Notes: generated from the sequence alone by a model not told the origin. 64,000 bases of DNA from Pseudomonas sp. AN-1 (GCF_034057115.1 NZ_CP139195.1:1488001-1552000), one strand, 5' to 3'; positions 15,673 through 23,636 are shown, counted from the first letter of the stretch. Program-made: numbers and translations.

Positions 15673-16080
15673 TCAGTCCAGGCGGGTGATGCTGGTGTTG
15701 TTGGCCAGCAGGTGCTTCTTCAGGGAGTTGAAGCTTTTCCAGTTCGGATGGAAGAGAACGAACTTTCTCGCTTCCATCTTCGCGGCCTCGCGCTTGCCGA
15801 AGGCCTTGCGCCATGCCTCGATCTCCTTGCGGGTGTGCATGCTCTTGCTGACCTTGCGGTAGAAGCGGCGCGCCTCCTCATGCAGCGGCTGGCCGTCCTT
15901 GCTCGCCTCCATCCATGCCCCCTTGAAGAAGCCATCCACGTACACCGCGGTCGACCAACTCTTGCTCTTGCTGGATGCCTCCTGCACCAGGGTCAGCACG
16001 TACAGGTCGCACTGCAGCTTCATCACGCCCCACGGGCTTTCCATCTGCGCCTTGAGCGCATCCCAATCGGCTTGTTCCAT
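15673..16080 (-). CDS. Unknown phage early protein
   Basis: A 135-residue soluble protein, not recognised, with alternating helices and a very basic C-terminal third (RKEIEAWRKAFGKREAAKM, then FHPNWKSFNSLKKHLLANN). It has a GAGGAAGAG ribosome site and starts right after repeat copy B. In Mu-like early regions this slot often holds host-takeover or Gam-like genes, but no Gam similarity is evident. Confidence 0.6.
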   Translation of the reverse strand: MEQADWDALKAQMESPWGVMKLQCDLYVLTLVQEASSKSKSWSTAVYVDGFFKGAWMEASKDGQPLHEEARRFYRKVSKSMHTRKEIEAWRKAFGKREAAKMEARKFVLFHPNWKSFNSLKKHLLANNTSITRLD

Positions 16081-16089
16081 CTCTTCCTC

Positions 16090-16128
16090 GGCTGCTCATC
16101 AGTACCCGGCCACCACGCCGGGCAGACC
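16090..16128. repeat. 39-bp early-region leader repeat, copy B
   Basis: Second copy of the 39-bp element, one mismatch to 15426 to 15464. On the minus strand it is followed within 10 nt by the start of the 135-residue gene and preceded by a CCCCG/CGGGG hairpin (about 16129 to 16146). Both copies occupy the same place relative to a downstream start codon, pointing to a shared leader function. Confidence 0.7.
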
Positions 16129-16154
16129 GCCCCGGTTGCCCGGGGCGGTTTCGC

Positions 16155-16409
16155 TCAGGGGTTGAGGTTCAGGGCGTCATCCAGCGCCGGCCACGGGTGG
16201 AACATCACGCCGTTGCGCTCGCCCTGCTGGCCGCTCACCGGCTGCAGGCCGCCGATACGGGGCAGGTGCATCACCCGATTCGCCATCAGCTCGCGGGTGG
16301 TGATCGAGGCCAGACCATCCAGCACGGCAGTGACCTGCACCTTGCTGATCGGGGTGCCGGTGACTTTCAGCACATGGGTGATCTCGTCGATCAGGTCCTT
16401 CCTGGTCAT
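16155..16409 (-). CDS. HU/IHF-like DNA-binding protein, short form
   Basis: An 84-residue protein whose first 58 residues follow the HU pattern (MTRKDLIDEITHVLKVTGT, a second helix, then VMHLPRIGGLQP in place of the usual VxLxGFGxF). The C-terminal part with FHPWPALDDAL resembles the closing HU helix, but the DNA-binding arm with its conserved NP motif is missing or very short. It may be a phage chromatin or transpososome factor with changed DNA binding. SD AGGAG precedes the ATG. Confidence 0.65.
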   Translation of the reverse strand: MTRKDLIDEITHVLKVTGTPISKVQVTAVLDGLASITTRELMANRVMHLPRIGGLQPVSGQQGERNGVMFHPWPALDDALNLNP

Positions 16410-16424
16410 GGTGGTGCTCCTTGC

Positions 16425-16631
16425 TCAGTGGAGGGTCTTGCTGGATTCGGCGGCAGCGCTTGCCTCGACCTTGGCCTTCATGGTCCGCACCTCGCGCTTG
16501 ATGGCGCCGAAGAGAGCCTTGGCGAAGATCGAGCCGTGGCTGTCGCCGCTGCCGAGGTCGTTCTGCGACTCGATATGCAGGCCTTCCTCGGTCTCGCGGA
16601 CAGTCAGGTGGATGGTGTATTCGCCTGCCAT
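16425..16631 (-). CDS. Small unknown phage protein
   Basis: A 68-residue protein with a beta-strand-like N-terminus (YTIHLTVRETEEGLHIES) and a helical, Lys-rich C-terminus. It is not recognised. It follows the DUF3164 gene after one nucleotide and precedes the HU-like gene, within the early transcript. Confidence 0.55.
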   Translation of the reverse strand: MAGEYTIHLTVRETEEGLHIESQNDLGSGDSHGSIFAKALFGAIKREVRTMKAKVEASAAAESSKTLH

Positions 16632-16632
16632 C

Positions 16633-17256
16633 TCACACCCCCGCGATATCGAGGCTGATGGGCCGGTACTGGTCGCTGTCGCCGATGCGCTCGTACACGC
16701 GGATGTAGCTCTTGGAGCCGACCACCTGGCAGGCGTCGCCGATGGCGTCCATGGCGCGCAGCCAGCGCTCGTCGGTGATGTCCAGGCGGCGCAGGGCGAG
16801 CACGCGGGCGGTGCGGATCTCGCCCTTGGTGTCGACGCGGAAGGCGTCGTTGACCAGGGTGGCCAGCTCGGGGCGGGCGCCCTCGGTCCACTCGCGCAGG
16901 CACTCGTCGATCAGGGCGCGGGCGGCCTGCAGGCGCTCGTCGAAGGCGATCGACTCCTGGACGGCGCGCTGGATCTTGTAGCGGCCGTCGAAGCTGAGCA
17001 GGCTCACGTTGCCCTTCTTGCCGCCGATCTTGGCGCCGTACTCGGCGGCGGACAGGTCGAGGAAGGCCTCGATCTCGCCGAAGGCGGCGGCCTTGTACTG
17101 CACCAGGGCCTCGTGGGTGGTGCGGGCGCGCTCGACCAGGGCGAGCACCAGCTCGTCGCGCAGCTTGTCGACGGGCTTGATCTGCTCCTCGTGCACCAGG
17201 CGGCCCTGGGCGTCGCGGCGGTAGCCGGCGGGGATGGTTTGCGGTTGTGCGGTCAT
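16633..17256 (-). CDS. DUF3164 family phage protein
   Basis: A 207-residue protein of the DUF3164 family, widespread in early regions of Mu-like phages. Family segments: AGYRRDAQGRLVHEEQIKP at the N-terminus and GNVSLLSFDGRYKIQRAVQE near the middle. The function is not established; position next to the transposition genes suggests a role in replication or transposition. The ATG at 17256 has an AGGAGC site a few bases upstream. Confidence 0.82.
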   Translation of the reverse strand: MTAQPQTIPAGYRRDAQGRLVHEEQIKPVDKLRDELVLALVERARTTHEALVQYKAAAFGEIEAFLDLSAAEYGAKIGGKKGNVSLLSFDGRYKIQRAVQESIAFDERLQAARALIDECLREWTEGARPELATLVNDAFRVDTKGEIRTARVLALRRLDITDERWLRAMDAIGDACQVVGSKSYIRVYERIGDSDQYRPISLDIAGV

Positions 17257-17270
17257 GCGGTGTTGCTCCT

Positions 17271-17423
17271 TCAGTGGTGGGTCGGCTGCCGTTCCAGGTC
17301 GGCGGCGCGGGTCTTGGCAAGGTGGTAGGTGCGGGCGAAGGCGAGCACGCGCTCGCCCTGGCACACGCGCCACATGCGGCCGGCGTTGCGGATCTGCAGG
17401 GGTTGTTTCTCAGTGGCGAGCAT
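17271..17423 (-). CDS. 50-residue small phage protein
   Basis: A short open frame coding for 50 residues (starting MLATEKQPLQIRNAGRMWRV) that overlaps the upstream HTH gene by 14 nt and ends 14 nt before the DUF3164 start. Its stop is followed by the AGGAGC site of the next gene. Composition matches the small MuL-type early proteins; not recognised. Confidence 0.45.
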   Translation of the reverse strand: MLATEKQPLQIRNAGRMWRVCQGERVLAFARTYHLAKTRAADLERQPTHH

Positions 17424-17754
17424 CGGAGGCCTCCTTGGCGTGGCAGCTCGGGTTGTGTGGGCAGCGCTGGCAGGCGCGCCAGGTCTGCATGGCGATGGGG
17501 TTGTGCATGGGCGCCTTCCTGCTGCGCAGCTCGTGGCACTCGCTCTTGGCGATCACCGCGCCCTTGGCCGGGCAGTCCACGGACTCGCCGAGGACGTCCA
17601 GCACCTTGGCGGCGATGCGGTCGACCTTGGCGCCGTATTTGCCGGCCAGCACCAGGCTGACAGCGGTGCGCGAGATGCCGAGCCGGGCGGCAACGGCGGT
17701 CATGCTGCTGGCGGCGACGGCGCCGCGCAGCAGGTCGAGCCAGGGGGCTGTCAT
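17410..17754 (-). CDS. HTH protein with C-terminal cysteine/histidine cluster
   Basis: A 114-residue protein: an N-terminal helix-turn-helix (residues about 17 to 40, MTAVAARLGISRTAVSLVLAG) similar to Cro/CI or FIS-like domains, and a C-terminal CQRCPHNPSCH segment that probably binds zinc. This combination occurs in early genes of pseudomonad transposable phages. The ATG at 17754 overlaps the upstream stop as ATGA. Confidence 0.68.
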   Translation of the reverse strand: MTAPWLDLLRGAVAASSMTAVAARLGISRTAVSLVLAGKYGAKVDRIAAKVLDVLGESVDCPAKGAVIAKSECHELRSRKAPMHNPIAMQTWRACQRCPHNPSCHAKEASDARH

Positions 17755-18383
17755 ACCGGGATCTCCTTGGGTGGCGTGCGCCACACCACCTTGCCCAGGT
17801 TGGGGTCGTAGACCTGACCGGTACGCTGGATCTTGGGGGGCAGCGGGCCGCTGTAGCGGGACGGGATCAGCCGATACCGCGTGCTGCGACCTGCAGTCCG
17901 CTTGGCCTGCAGGTAACCGGCGCGGGTCAGCCAGTTCAGGTAGGTCTTGGCCCTGGGGATACTGACCGGCGCCGCGGCACTGGCGAGGCTGGCCAGCTCC
18001 TCGGCGGAGGCTTCACCGAGGATGCGCAGGGTCCGCCACATCGCCTCGGAGCCCAGGTGCTTGTTGCAGCGGCTGCCGTCGCGCCGGATGGCCGGGGCTT
18101 CGGCGCCGTTGTCCTTGATCAGCGTCTGCAGGCGCTCGCCGCTGCCTTCTTCATGCGCATCCAGCCAGCCGAGATAGCCGCCGTTGCGCAGCGAGCAGGT
18201 GAACGCCGAGGTGGTGCCGTAGTTGACCTTGGTCGCCTGGCTCAGGCAGTGGTCGGTGAAGCCGTCGCGGCAAGCACGGATGGCCTCCCACAGCAGCTGT
18301 CGGGGCGTCTTGCCACCACGGGTCTCCAGGTGCACGGGTTTGCGCCCATGCATCTTGCGCCCGGGAATCCTGCGTCCCTGCAT
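17751..18383 (-). CDS. Unknown protein of the transposition module
   Basis: A 210-residue protein lying directly after the transposition ATPase B. The first third (LLWEAIRACRDGFTDHCLSQ) is helical; the last half has a winged-helix pattern (MWRTLRILGEASAEELAS, then TYLNWLTRAGYLQAKR). This suggests DNA binding, perhaps early regulation or replication, but the family is not named here. A 1-nt gap separates it from gene B. Confidence 0.6.
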   Translation of the reverse strand: MQGRRIPGRKMHGRKPVHLETRGGKTPRQLLWEAIRACRDGFTDHCLSQATKVNYGTTSAFTCSLRNGGYLGWLDAHEEGSGERLQTLIKDNGAEAPAIRRDGSRCNKHLGSEAMWRTLRILGEASAEELASLASAAAPVSIPRAKTYLNWLTRAGYLQAKRTAGRSTRYRLIPSRYSGPLPPKIQRTGQVYDPNLGKVVWRTPPKEIPV

Positions 18384-18384
18384 C

Positions 18385-19125
18385 TCAGACCCTCCGCTTC
18401 GGCGCTTCGCCGGTGTACAGCTCGCGCTCGCCCCAGGTGACCAGATCCATCTGGTCGAGGCCGAGCGTCAAAGCGCTGTCGCGGATCATCTCGAGGTTAA
18501 CGGCCACACGGCGCACCGAGCCCTGTGCCAGGGTCACCAGGTGCTCGAGCAGGTCGTCGGCCACGGTCACCTGACCGCAGTAGACCGGCGCCAGGCTGCG
18601 CGCATCCTCCAGGCTCACCGGCTGCGCCGGCACCCAGCTCAGCACCCGGCCGTGGAAGCGCTCGAACTTGCGCAGCTTGGTCGGCAGCCCCTCCTCGCCG
18701 ATCAGCAGGATGGCGGCCTGGCTGGCCTCGTAGATGTCGCGCACCAGCTCCACAGAGCCGCGCTCCACCACATGGTCCATCTCGTCGACGATCAGCGGAC
18801 GGCCGCTGGCGGCCAGTTCCTCGGCCACCTGGTCGGCCATCTCCGACACGGTCGGCGCCGGCTTGATGTTCATCTCGACCAGGATGGCCTTGAGGAAGTG
18901 CTTCTTGGTCCAGATGCTGCGAGCCTGCACGTAGTAGGCGCGGCGGGCGTTGGCCACCCAGGCGGCGGACATGGACTTGCCGAAGCCGCTCGGCCCGTAG
19001 AAGCACACCAGCCCGGGCAGGCTGGTGGTGCGCGACAGGGCGCGCTCCAGGGCGATGTCGCACAGGCCGAGGTTGGCGATCTGGGCGAGGCCGGGGCCGA
19101 CGATGGGGGTATTCAGACTGCTCAT
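18385..19125 (-). CDS. Mu B-like AAA+ transposition target ATPase
   Basis: A 246-residue ATPase with Walker A GPSGFGKS (residues about 44 to 51), a Walker B-like LIVDEMDHV and an arginine-finger region. It matches the MuB-type ATP-dependent target-selection protein of transposable phages, which binds target DNA, activates transposase A and gives target immunity. It is shorter than Mu B (312 residues), lacking most of the N-terminal appendage domain, as in D3112/B3-type phages. It lies 37 bp after the transposase. Confidence 0.9.
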   Translation of the reverse strand: MSSLNTPIVGPGLAQIANLGLCDIALERALSRTTSLPGLVCFYGPSGFGKSMSAAWVANARRAYYVQARSIWTKKHFLKAILVEMNIKPAPTVSEMADQVAEELAASGRPLIVDEMDHVVERGSVELVRDIYEASQAAILLIGEEGLPTKLRKFERFHGRVLSWVPAQPVSLEDARSLAPVYCGQVTVADDLLEHLVTLAQGSVRRVAVNLEMIRDSALTLGLDQMDLVTWGERELYTGEAPKRRV

Positions 19126-19162
19126 GCTGATTTCCTTGTCTCTACTGCGATTGATTGCGGTC

Positions 19163-21421
19163 TTACGCTTGGCGCCGCTGGGCGGCGAATTCCTTGCTCT
19201 GCGGGTACAGCTCGTACCAGCGCCTGGTGCGGTGGTCCTCGATCTCCTCGCCGGCGCTGACCCGTTCGTCCAGCGCGCACCACTGGCGGTAGCGCTGGGC
19301 CGGGCTTTCCGGGAGGACGAACACCTCGGCCATGGCCGGCACGGCGGCCGGGATCGGCGCCGGCGGTGCGGCCGGCTCCGGCAACCGTTCGGCCTGGACC
19401 TCGATGGTCACGGCGGCGAAGCGCTCCTGCAGGCGCTGGGGGGTGATCTCGCCCAGGCCCGGCAGGTTGAGCGGGGCGTCGTGGCTGATGACGTGGACCG
19501 GGCGCTGCCGCTCGATCTCGGCGATGTGCGCCTCGTGGCGGGCGATGGCGGCGTCGGCGCGCTTCTCCATGGCCATCTCGTACACGCTCATGGCGCGGTA
19601 GCCGCGCACGCTGTCGAGCTTGGCGACGCAGATCAGGCGGCCCTCCAGGGTCTTGACCCACACCTGTTCGCCCTCGTGGATGTCGTAGGCGACCTGCACC
19701 TCCTGGCCGTTCCAGTGCTCCAGCTCGGCGTGGTGGTACTTCTGGGTGAACAGAGTGACCGTGGCCCGGCGCACCACCTTGGTTTCGTGCGGGCGGAACA
19801 GGTCGGCCAGTTGCTCGCCCTGCACGGCAATCGGGCGCCAGCCGGCGGCCACATGGGCGGCCCAGGCTTCGGCCGGGGTCTGGTGGCGGCGCTGTCCGGT
19901 CACCGGGTCGGCGATCTTCGGCAGGCTGCGGTGCGGGGTGTGGTTGTATTCCTCGCACCAGCGGCAGATCAGCTCGCGGGCCTCCTCGAAGCTCTCCACC
20001 AGCACCCCGGCGCCGAGCTTCTCGGCCTCGGCCTTGAGGCGACGACGCTCGTCCAGGGCCTCGGCCTTGACCAGTTTCTGGGTGACACGCAGCACTTTCT
20101 TCTGCGCCAAGGGGTCCATGCGGCTGGCCATGTAGGTGGCCAGCTCGCGGGCGCGACGATCCAGGTACTTGTTGAAACTCTCGGCGATGCCGTTGGCCTG
20201 GCTGTTGCCCGGCAGGTTGTGGACGATGTGGATGCCAGCGCGCGCCTGAATCGAGGTCACCGGGTCGAAGCTGACGCGGTCGTTCTTCACGCTGCCGGTG
20301 TTGTCGGTCTGCCACACGGCCGGCACGCCGCCCTCAGCCACGGCGTTGAACAGGCTGCCCATGATCACCAGCATCGACTCGGACAGGCCCACGCTCGGGC
20401 GGAACACGTAGCGGGTGGCCACGTCGTGGCTGTGCCAGACCTCGAGCTTCACGTACTTGCCCGACACCGGATGGGGCGCGGTGAACTTGCTGCCCCAGCC
20501 GTCGCTGTGCAGCTCCTGCATCGGCTGCATGCCCTCGCTGGTGCGGATCAGGTGATGCTTGTGCGGGTTGAGCGCGCTGCCCTGGTGGCGGCCGCGCTGC
20601 TTGTCCAGGCTGGAGAACTTCTCCCGGTACCAGCGCTGCACGGCGTGGTAGCTGGGCGCCTCGATGTGCGCCGGCAGGGCCGCACACATCTCGCGCCAGG
20701 CGTCCGACAGGAACGGCTTCTGCGGGCGCTGCATGCGCTCCAGCAGGTAGGGCACCCACGGCTTGACGCTCATGTCCTTCTCGCGCTTGCCGGGGGCCAG
20801 TGCCTCGGCACCGCCGTCGCGCTCCTGCTGCAGCCAGCGCTCCAGGGTGCGCACGCTCACGTCGCAGGCGGCAGCCTGCACGTCCTGGCCAGGCAGCAGC
20901 TCGGCACTGGGCAGGCCGTCGACCAGGCGGATCGCCCATTCCAGGCCGGACTTGTTGTTGCCCAGGGCCAGCGCAGCCAGAACCTGCGGCTGCAGCTCGC
21001 CCCGGGCGGCCCACTCGCGCAGCCGGGCGATGGCGGCCTTCTGGCTCAGGCCGCCGGCGATCAGGCGCTTGAGCATGTTGACTGCCAGCAGGCGGGCGTC
21101 GCGGGTCAGGGTCTGGCGGTGGCTCAGCGCGCCGGTCGAGGACAGCGGGCGCAGGGCGACGGCGGTTTCCTGGACGACCGGCAGTGTCTCGGCGGCCGGC
21201 GCTGCAGCGGCGCGGGCTTCGGCGACTTCGGTCACGGCAGCCTTCAGCAGAGCGGCGCGGGTCGCCTCCGGGAGTACGGCGATGTTGTATTCGATCGCCT
21301 TGCTGCCGAGGCGGCGCTGGCCTTCCCAGCCTTCGCGCTGAGCCCGAAGCTGCACCGCACGCACTGTTCCTGGCATGCCCTGCAGCCCTACCAGTTCCTT
21401 GGCTGTGTACCAGTTACGCAT
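19163..21421 (-). CDS. Mu A-like DDE transposase
   Basis: A 752-residue transposase. The N-terminus (RNWYTAKELVGLQGMPGTVR) is the Mu A DNA-binding winged-helix domain; the catalytic core has D307 (SDGWG), D373 (QTDNTG) and E414 (GIAESFN), spacing close to the Mu A triad, followed by the Mu_transpos C-terminal beta-barrel. It joins prophage ends to target DNA for integration and replicative transposition. ATG 21421 lies 4 bp after the Ner stop; starts at 21487 and 21538 are open but would overlap Ner. Confidence 0.94.
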   Translation of the reverse strand: MRNWYTAKELVGLQGMPGTVRAVQLRAQREGWEGQRRLGSKAIEYNIAVLPEATRAALLKAAVTEVAEARAAAAPAAETLPVVQETAVALRPLSSTGALSHRQTLTRDARLLAVNMLKRLIAGGLSQKAAIARLREWAARGELQPQVLAALALGNNKSGLEWAIRLVDGLPSAELLPGQDVQAAACDVSVRTLERWLQQERDGGAEALAPGKREKDMSVKPWVPYLLERMQRPQKPFLSDAWREMCAALPAHIEAPSYHAVQRWYREKFSSLDKQRGRHQGSALNPHKHHLIRTSEGMQPMQELHSDGWGSKFTAPHPVSGKYVKLEVWHSHDVATRYVFRPSVGLSESMLVIMGSLFNAVAEGGVPAVWQTDNTGSVKNDRVSFDPVTSIQARAGIHIVHNLPGNSQANGIAESFNKYLDRRARELATYMASRMDPLAQKKVLRVTQKLVKAEALDERRRLKAEAEKLGAGVLVESFEEARELICRWCEEYNHTPHRSLPKIADPVTGQRRHQTPAEAWAAHVAAGWRPIAVQGEQLADLFRPHETKVVRRATVTLFTQKYHHAELEHWNGQEVQVAYDIHEGEQVWVKTLEGRLICVAKLDSVRGYRAMSVYEMAMEKRADAAIARHEAHIAEIERQRPVHVISHDAPLNLPGLGEITPQRLQERFAAVTIEVQAERLPEPAAPPAPIPAAVPAMAEVFVLPESPAQRYRQWCALDERVSAGEEIEDHRTRRWYELYPQSKEFAAQRRQA

Positions 21422-21425
21422 GGGC

Positions 21426-21764
21426 TCAGCCCTCCGCACCCGCTTTAACGTGTTCAAGGGCACAAACTTGTTTATGCTCTTGGTCATAGACTGCGTTGCT
21501 TTCCGCGCGCCTTGGCCGCAAGCGGCTTGGTGTGCCATCGACGTTCCAGCGCTCGGGCCACAGCATTACCGGCTGTAGGTCCAAAGCTGCGGCGATGGCG
21601 CGCTCCATGCGCGGGTAGGCCGTGCGCTTGGTGTTCTTCACTGCGGTGTCGGAAACACCCAGCTCACGCGACAGCGCGGCCAGCGAGGTACCTCTGGTGC
21701 GGAGCTGGAACTTGATCCATTCCCAGCGCAGGAGCGGGTCGATTGGGATTTCGGTTGTGTTCAT
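21426..21764 (-). CDS. Ner/Nlp-like early regulator
   Basis: A 112-residue protein with a helix-turn-helix (GTSLAALSRELGVSDTAVKN, residues about 24 to 43) and the continuation RMERAIAAALDLQPVMLWPERW, diagnostic of the Ner/Nlp (SfsB) family. In Mu, Ner represses both early and repressor promoters during lytic growth. The C-terminal 35 residues are a basic extension beyond standard Ner (about 75 residues). It is the first gene of the early operon, just left of the operator region. Confidence 0.88.
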   Translation of the reverse strand: MNTTEIPIDPLLRWEWIKFQLRTRGTSLAALSRELGVSDTAVKNTKRTAYPRMERAIAAALDLQPVMLWPERWNVDGTPSRLRPRRAESNAVYDQEHKQVCALEHVKAGAEG

Positions 21765-21838
21765 GCCTTGCATCCATTTCAACCACCTGGCGGGGTGGTT
21801 TTTTTGGGCTAGTTAACGTCACTTACGGCACAAACATA

Positions 21839-22006
21839 GCCGCTTTGTGCTTGGCAGTAAAGCGAAAAGCGGCATTTCGCCAAGCCCAAAGCGGCAATTC
21901 TTGGATCATTAGAGCTATGCCATTGTTTTTTAAGGCTTTTTTGGGAAAGCGAAATTTCGCCACCACTAGGGAGCGGCTTTCGTTTTCCTCTGGGGAGAAA
22001 GCGAAA
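21839..22006. promoter_or_regulatory. Early/repressor divergent operator region
   Basis: A 241-bp gap between Ner and the repressor. It holds at least five copies of a GCGAAA/TTTCGC half-site: 21862 to 21867, 21875 to 21880, a perfect GCGAAATTTCGC palindrome at 21949 to 21960, a degenerate copy near 21978, and 22001 to 22006 touching the repressor start codon. AAAGCGGC variants also occur at 21839 and 21888. This clustering is what operators of a Mu-like repressor and Ner look like. AT content is higher than the surroundings. Confidence 0.65.
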
Positions 22007-22659
22007 TGAACGAGGGTCTGGCAGCACGCATCAGACAATGCGCAGAGATAGCCGGAAGCGGCGACGAGCTTTCGCGCTTAACGGCTATCCCACGTCGGAC
22101 GCTTGAGTACTACCTGACAGGGGAGCGCGAACCGAAGGTGTCTCGGTGCGTTGAAATCGCAAAAGCGGTTGGTGCTGATGTTGGTTGGCTCGTTTCTGGC
22201 GAGGGAGAGATTCGCCCCAAGCCCGCTGAAGCCAACACAGCACTCGATGAAGACCGCTTCGCGCTGGTGCCGCTGTACGACGTGACCGTCTCCGCTGGTC
22301 ACGGCCTGCTCAACGGCGAAGAGAACAAGCTGGCCGACCTGGCCTTCACTCGCTACTGGATCAAGAAGGTCGGCCTTTGCCTCAGCCAACTCGCGGCCAT
22401 CCGCGTCAAGGGCGACAGCATGGAGCCCACCATCCGCGGCGGCGACACCATCCTGGTGGACATGGCCCACACCCAGATCCAGGACGGCCAGGTGTTCGTC
22501 ATCCGCGACGGCGAGACGCTCCTGGTCAAGCGCCTGCAGCGCAAGCTGGGCGGTGTGATACGGGTCATCAGCGACAACCGTCTGTACCCAGAGTTCGAGG
22601 CCACGGCAGACAGCCTTCACGTGGTCGGCCGAGCCGTATGGAAGGGTGGCCTGATATGA
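22006..22659 (+). CDS. Mu-like prophage repressor, S24 peptidase type
   Basis: A 217-residue repressor: N-terminal helix-turn-helix (SGDELSRLTAIPRRTLEYYL, residues about 18 to 37) and a LexA/CI-type S24 self-cleavage domain with the A97-G98 site, Ser138 in GDSMEP and Lys175. It keeps the prophage silent and, unlike classic Mu c, should be inactivated by RecA-stimulated autocleavage, making the prophage SOS-inducible in principle. It is the only gene on the + strand at this end and faces Ner. SD GGGGAGAAAG overlaps an operator half-site. Confidence 0.92.
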   Translation: MNEGLAARIRQCAEIAGSGDELSRLTAIPRRTLEYYLTGEREPKVSRCVEIAKAVGADVGWLVSGEGEIRPKPAEANTALDEDRFALVPLYDVTVSAGHGLLNGEENKLADLAFTRYWIKKVGLCLSQLAAIRVKGDSMEPTIRGGDTILVDMAHTQIQDGQVFVIRDGETLLVKRLQRKLGGVIRVISDNRLYPEFEATADSLHVVGRAVWKGGLI

Positions 22660-22939
22660 CCGGCACACGGTCGGCCGCGCCGCGCATCCCGGCCTCACCA
22701 AGGAGGGAGCACTCCCCGCTCACTCCGCGCCAGATAACGCGCATCTTTTTTCAGAACATGCTCAATCCGGTGCAGTTTCGCGCAATCACTGTCGCGCCCC
22801 ACCCGCACCCCGAATCCCGCGCCACGCCTGGCCTCCAGCCCACCCGGCCCCACCCGGCACCTGCGCCATAAGAGTCACTCCCCCTCACGCGGGCCACATG
22901 CTATAAACGATGCCTCCGACCACAACAAGGAATCGCTCC
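22660..22939. other. Prophage right-hand boundary region (candidate phage end near 22758)
   Basis: A 280-bp stretch without a convincing gene. It must hold the prophage terminus. Read inward on the minus strand, TGTTCTG starting at 22758 is a reasonable candidate, because Mu-like ends begin TGT and it is followed by GC-rich repeats (GCGCG) that could be transposase-binding sites. No 5-bp target duplication can be tested because the other end is outside the window. The right part (22870 to 22939) is the upstream region of the GST gene. Confidence 0.35.
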
Positions 22940-23620
22940 ATGAGCCTGATCCTCTACGGTGCCACGCTCTCGCCCTTCGTCCGCAAGGTCCGCCTGCTGC
23001 TGGCGGAAAAGGGTCTCGACTACCAGCTGGAAATCGTCGCCCCGTTCAACCAGCCGGACTGGTTCATGGAGATCAGCCCGCTGGGGCGCATCCCGGCCCT
23101 GCGCGACGGCGAGCTGACCCTGGCCGACTCCGGCGTGATCGCCCAGTACATCGAGGAGCAGTATCCGGAGGCACCCGCCCTGTACGGCCGCGACGCCGTC
23201 GAGCGCGCGCGCATCCGCTGGCTGGAGAAGTACGCCGACTACGAGCTGGCGCCGCTGACCACCTTCTGCGTGTTCCTCAACCGCGCGCTCAACCCGACCA
23301 TGGGCAAGCCGTGCAACGAGGAGGCGGTGCAGAAGGCTCTCGCCGAGAAGCTGCCCAGGCACTTCGACTATCTGGAGAAGGCCCTCGGCGGCGCCGACTA
23401 CTTCGTCGGCGACCGCCTGAGCGTGGCCGATCTGGCCTTCGCCTGCCAGATCGCCAACCTCCAGCACGGCGGCGAGTCGATCGACGCCGCGCGCTGGCCG
23501 GGCCTGGCCGCCCTGTACGCGCGCCTGTGCCAGCGCGCCAGCCTGCAGGGCGTGCTGCCGGACGAGTGCACCCTGCTAGCCAAGCTGCTGGCCCGCGCGC
23601 AGAACGCCACCCCGGCCTGA
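22940..23620 (+). CDS. Glutathione S-transferase family protein
   Basis: A 226-residue GST: thioredoxin-like N-terminal domain (residues 1 to 80, SPFVRKVRLLLAEKGLDY and the cis-Pro LGRIPAL) and a helical C-terminal domain with DRLSVADLAFACQIA. A conserved E/D-S motif (LADSGVIAQYIEEQYP) binds glutathione. The ATG at 22940 has AAGGA upstream. Its substrate is unknown; it resembles stress-related GSTs of pseudomonads and converges on the DUF815 gene. Confidence 0.85.
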   Translation: MSLILYGATLSPFVRKVRLLLAEKGLDYQLEIVAPFNQPDWFMEISPLGRIPALRDGELTLADSGVIAQYIEEQYPEAPALYGRDAVERARIRWLEKYADYELAPLTTFCVFLNRALNPTMGKPCNEEAVQKALAEKLPRHFDYLEKALGGADYFVGDRLSVADLAFACQIANLQHGGESIDAARWPGLAALYARLCQRASLQGVLPDECTLLAKLLARAQNATPA

Positions 23621-23636
23621 TCGAGCGCCGGCCCGC

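Noticed and set aside
15878-16099. Open frame starting in the 39-bp repeat (MSSRGRDGT)
   Set aside because: It overlaps the 135-residue gene in another frame and has an unlikely Arg/Gly composition.
19025-21448. 807-residue + strand open frame opposite the transposase
   Set aside because: Mirror of the transposase gene; the transposase has the DDE triad and family domains, the antisense product none.
1-22760. CRISPR arrays or integron-type repeats in the prophage
   Set aside because: No regularly spaced repeats with unique spacers; repeats seen are only two-copy elements.
22660-22871. Open frame of Pro/Arg/His-rich residues after the repressor
   Set aside because: No start with an SD, strong compositional bias; the stretch is more likely the phage end and intergenic DNA.
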